A DNA stretch of 8,333 bases from Candidatus Schekmanbacteria bacterium GWA2_38_11. GTDB lineage: Bacteria; Schekmanbacteria; GWA2-38-11. The notes beneath the pieces were generated by a model that did not search any database, was not told where the DNA came from, and was given only the letters and a program-made list of their open reading frames with translations. Position numbers and translations under genes: made by a program. This document shows, piece after piece, positions 7,068 through 8,333 of this stretch. The stretch covers positions 1 through 8,333 of the forward strand of contig MGDB01000033.1 of NCBI GenBank assembly GCA_001790645.1. The letters run 5' to 3'. Within the stretch, counting starts at the first letter, position 1, and every line of letters starts with the position of its first letter.

Positions 7068-7078
7068 CATAAAGGAAA

Positions 7079-7099
7079 CCCCGTGGCAAGACCACAGGG
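7079..7099. repeat. Second copy of the CAAGA-loop hairpin, right bracket of the repeat island
   Basis: CCCCGTGG-CAAGA-CCACAGGG (7079-7099) repeats the hairpin at 6903-6927. One stem position is now mismatched (C7082 opposite A7096), which the left copy has as a pair. The two copies are direct repeats enclosing about 150 bases of palindromic DNA. Confidence 0.7.
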
Positions 7100-7127
7100 A
7101 ATTAATAAGTTAAAGTGATTAAGTTTA

Positions 7128-7169
7128 GATTACACCGATTAGATTTTTGGCGAGAAAATCTCTGTAATC
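7128..7169 (+). other. Two-segment stem-loop upstream of carA (possible structured leader or small RNA)
   Basis: GATTACA (7128-7134) pairs with TGTAATC (7163-7169), and nested within it AGATTTT (7141-7147) pairs with AAAATCT (7155-7161) around the loop TGGCGAG. The six-base CCGATT on the left faces a single C on the right as an asymmetric bulge. The element ends one base before the terminator-like hairpin at 7171. The pairing is exact; I do not recognise a known riboswitch class. Confidence 0.4.
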
Positions 7170-7170
7170 A

Positions 7171-7208
7171 GAGGCTACTTACTTATATTTTTAGCAGCCT
7201 CGTTTTTT
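7171..7208 (+). terminator. Intrinsic-terminator-like hairpin plus T-run upstream of carA
   Basis: GAGGCT (7171-7176) pairs with AGCCTC (7196-7201) across a 19-base loop, followed after one G by six T (7203-7208). Stem and T-run fit Rho-independent termination, though the loop is long. The nearest upstream + strand gene ends about 860 bases away, so this may end a short transcript begun within the intergenic region, or act as an attenuator in the carA leader. Confidence 0.5.
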
Positions 7209-7211
7209 AAT

Positions 7212-7240
7212 TTGACAATTAGAGTCTAATTAATTAATTT
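7212..7240 (+). promoter_or_regulatory. Candidate carA promoter with a palindrome in its spacer
   Basis: TTGACA (7212-7217) is a perfect -35 box, and 17 bases on is TAATTT (7235-7240), a weak three-of-six -10. The spacer contains AATTAGA-G-TCTAATT (7217-7231), a perfect 15-base odd palindrome, the size and position expected of a repressor operator. If used, the transcript would start near 7247, about 175 bases before carA. The weak -10 and A+T-rich setting keep confidence low. Confidence 0.35.
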
Positions 7241-7271
7241 TCAGTTAAGTTCGGAATTTAATCATTTTAAG

Positions 7272-7303
7272 AAGCTATAAGTTTTAAGCTGTAAGCTATA
7301 AGC
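7272..7303. repeat. Short AAGCTRTAAG repeat string
   Basis: AAGCTATAAG occurs at 7272-7281 and 7293-7302, with AAGCTGTAAG at 7286-7295 overlapping the latter, giving a 7-base rhythm (AAGCTRT) around a TTTT interruption. Such strings occur as simple intergenic repeats in many uncultured bacterial genomes and code for nothing here. Confidence 0.6.
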
Positions 7304-7340
7304 AGAAAAGAGGATTTGAGGAGTTGATAAACCGTTTAAG

Positions 7341-7397
7341 CAGTTTGAACTGTTTTGAACTCGAACCCTTGAATCCCTGAATCCTTGAACCCTGTGA
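7341..7397. repeat. Degenerate tandem repeat (TTGAAYCC type) before carA
   Basis: Units of about 8-10 bases built around TTGAA follow one another: CAGTTTGAA, CTGTTTTGAA, CTCGAA, CCCTTGAAT, CCCTGAAT, CCTTGAAC, CCTGTGAA. Period and sequence drift. The array ends about 25 bases before the carA ATG, so it would lie in the untranslated leader. It is not a CRISPR, because there are no constant repeats separated by unique spacers. Confidence 0.6.
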
Positions 7398-7421
7398 AGA
7401 CGGACTTTAAACGAGATTATT

Positions 7422-8333
7422 ATGAAAGCAATTATTGCTCTTGAAGACGGGAAAAATTTTACAGGGAAATCTTTTGGTGCTGAAGGCGAATCCATAGGAG
7501 AGGTGGTTTTTAATACAAGCATGATGGGTTATCAGGAAATTCTGACAGACCCCTCCTACCAGGGTCAGATTGTTCTGATGACTTACCCATTAATAGGGAA
7601 CTATGGTGCAAATAAAGAGGATGTTGAATCGCGCAGGATCTTCCTCTCAGGCTTTATAGTCAAAGAATATTGCTATTACCCGAGTAATTTTCGAAGCGAG
7701 ATGAGCCTGGGTGATTTTTTAAAGAAATCAGATATAGTCGGCATAGAGGGGATAGATACAAGGGCTCTTACAAGGTATATAAGGGATAAAGGAGCGCAGC
7801 AGGGGATTATTTCAACTGTAGATTTTGATATTAAGAGTCTGCAATCAAAGATCAAAAATTCACCGGGGTTAATCGGGAGAGATCTTGTAAAGGAAGTTAC
7901 CTGTAACAGCTCTTATTCATGGAAAGAGGGCGGATGGGAACCTGAAACAGGGTACAGGAAGAACCCGGGGGAAAGCGGATTTAGGTTTAAAGTGGTTGCT
8001 TATGATTTTGGAATAAAGCAAAATATTTTAAGGATGCTCGTTGATTCGGGCTGCAGTGTTGAGGTTGTGTCTGCAAAGACCGGCGCAGAGGAGGTTTTAG
8101 CAAGAAACCCTGACGGTATATTTTTATCCAATGGCCCCGGAGACCCGGAGGGAGTATCTTACGTAATTGAGAGCGTGAGAAAACTCATCGGTAAAAAACC
8201 GATCTTTGGGATCTGTCTTGGCCACCAGATCCTGGGCCTTGCCCTTGGAGGGAAAACCTACAAACTGAAATTTGGACACCACGGTGCAAACCACCCTGTC
8301 AAGGAGCTTTCTACAGGTAGGATTGAGATAACA
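7422..8333 (+). CDS. carA: Carbamoyl-phosphate synthase small (glutaminase) subunit, 3' end cut by the window
   Basis: The frame stays open from the ATG at 7422 to the last base, giving 304 residues of a family usually about 360-380 long. CarA hydrolyses glutamine and passes ammonia to CarB, which makes carbamoyl phosphate for pyrimidines and arginine in the cytosol. The N-terminal CarA domain shows [10 protein letters not shown] (1-10), [20 protein letters not shown] (26-45), YPLIGNYG (55-62) and [14 protein letters not shown] (111-124). The class I glutaminase domain begins at [12 protein letters not shown] (191-202) and has LSNGPGDP (235-242, oxyanion glycines) and GICLGHQ with catalytic C265. 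The His/Glu pair of the catalytic triad lies beyond the edge. The start matches the family N-terminus, but the ribosome site is weak (GAG at 7413-7415). A carB gene downstream is likely but unseen. Confidence 0.96.
   Translation, partial: MKAIIALEDGKNFTGKSFGAEGESIGEVVFNTSMMGYQEILTDPSYQGQIVLMTYPLIGNYGANKEDVESRRIFLSGFIVKEYCYYPSNFRSEMSLGDFLKKSDIVGIEGIDTRALTRYIRDKGAQQGIISTVDFDIKSLQSKIKNSPGLIGRDLVKEVTCNSSYSWKEGGWEPETGYRKNPGESGFRFKVVAYDFGIKQNILRMLVDSGCSVEVVSAKTGAEEVLARNPDGIFLSNGPGDPEGVSYVIESVRKLIGKKPIFGICLGHQILGLALGGKTYKLKFGHHGANHPVKELSTGRIEIT

Noticed and set aside
6882..7070. Minus-strand open frame of 62 codons ending in an LPAGRQAG-type peptide
   Set aside because: It is translated almost entirely from the palindromic repeat island and has no ribosome site or recognisable protein features.
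6903..7099. Complete insertion sequence
   Set aside because: There is no transposase gene and the whole unit is under 200 bases; it is at most a non-autonomous repeat.
7163..7176. PyrR-binding loop upstream of carA
   Set aside because: AATCAGAGGCT resembles part of the PyrR-binding consensus but lacks two of its bases, and the surrounding stem is not the expected one. I do not claim it as a PyrR site.
7341..7397. Possible CRISPR-like array
   Set aside because: Units are only 8-10 bases, degenerate and without spacers; no cas genes are present.
7262..7522. Minus-strand open frame overlapping the carA start
   Set aside because: It is antisense to the carA N-terminus and otherwise made of the short simple repeats.

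Overview
The window is A+T-rich, gene-dense bacterial DNA with five protein genes. In order they are an ATP-grasp ligase and a GNAT acetyltransferase (one small operon, + strand), a 1402-residue CoA-dehydratase-activase/reductase fusion (+), a small putative lipoprotein (- strand, convergent), and the first 304 codons of carA (+), cut by the window's right edge. The lipobox-type signal peptide and an oxygen-sensitive type of iron-sulfur ATPase suggest an anaerobic, probably diderm bacterium. The intergenic palindromes (GCCTGCCTGCC/GGCAGGCAGGC, CCTCTCCCC-TTT-GGGGAGAGG, ATTCCCAC-TTTC-GTGGGAAT, AAGCTRTAAG strings) are of kinds I associate with uncultured candidate phyla and deltaproteobacteria-like lineages from sediment or groundwater. 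That placement is an inference and cannot be fixed from this window.

Layout. Positions 1-143 hold no complete gene but carry a good sigma-70-type promoter at 63-90. Positions 144-1698 are the ATP-grasp/GNAT pair, 28 bases apart. Positions 1699-2104 are non-coding: a group of overlapping, mutually exclusive stems just after the GNAT stop, a composite palindromic repeat at 1843-1965, and a strong extended -10 promoter at 1982-2010 for the next gene. Positions 2105-6313 are the fusion protein. Its last 26 bases overlap tail-to-tail with the lipoprotein gene at 6288-6797. Positions 6798-7421 are a 624-base intergenic region with a palindromic repeat island bracketed by two copies of a small hairpin (6903-7099), a structured element ending in a terminator-like hairpin plus T-run (7128-7208), a candidate promoter with a palindrome in its spacer (7212-7240), two short degenerate repeat arrays, and then carA.

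How the genes relate. The first two genes look co-transcribed and may tailor a small peptide-like or amino-acid-derived product by ligation and acylation; the substrates are unknown. The fusion gene stands alone with its own promoter. It carries two ASKHA ATPase halves, each keeping the cysteine pair that holds a shared [4Fe-4S] cluster in 2-hydroxyacyl-CoA dehydratase activators, followed by two large cysteine-bearing regions related to the reductase/dehydratase side. It could therefore be a one-polypeptide ATP-driven low-potential electron donor plus acceptor whose reaction is unknown. CarA belongs to pyrimidine/arginine biosynthesis and is not evidently linked to the others.

The main points for a second look are the fusion protein, the competing stems after the GNAT gene, the repeat island, and the structured carA leader.
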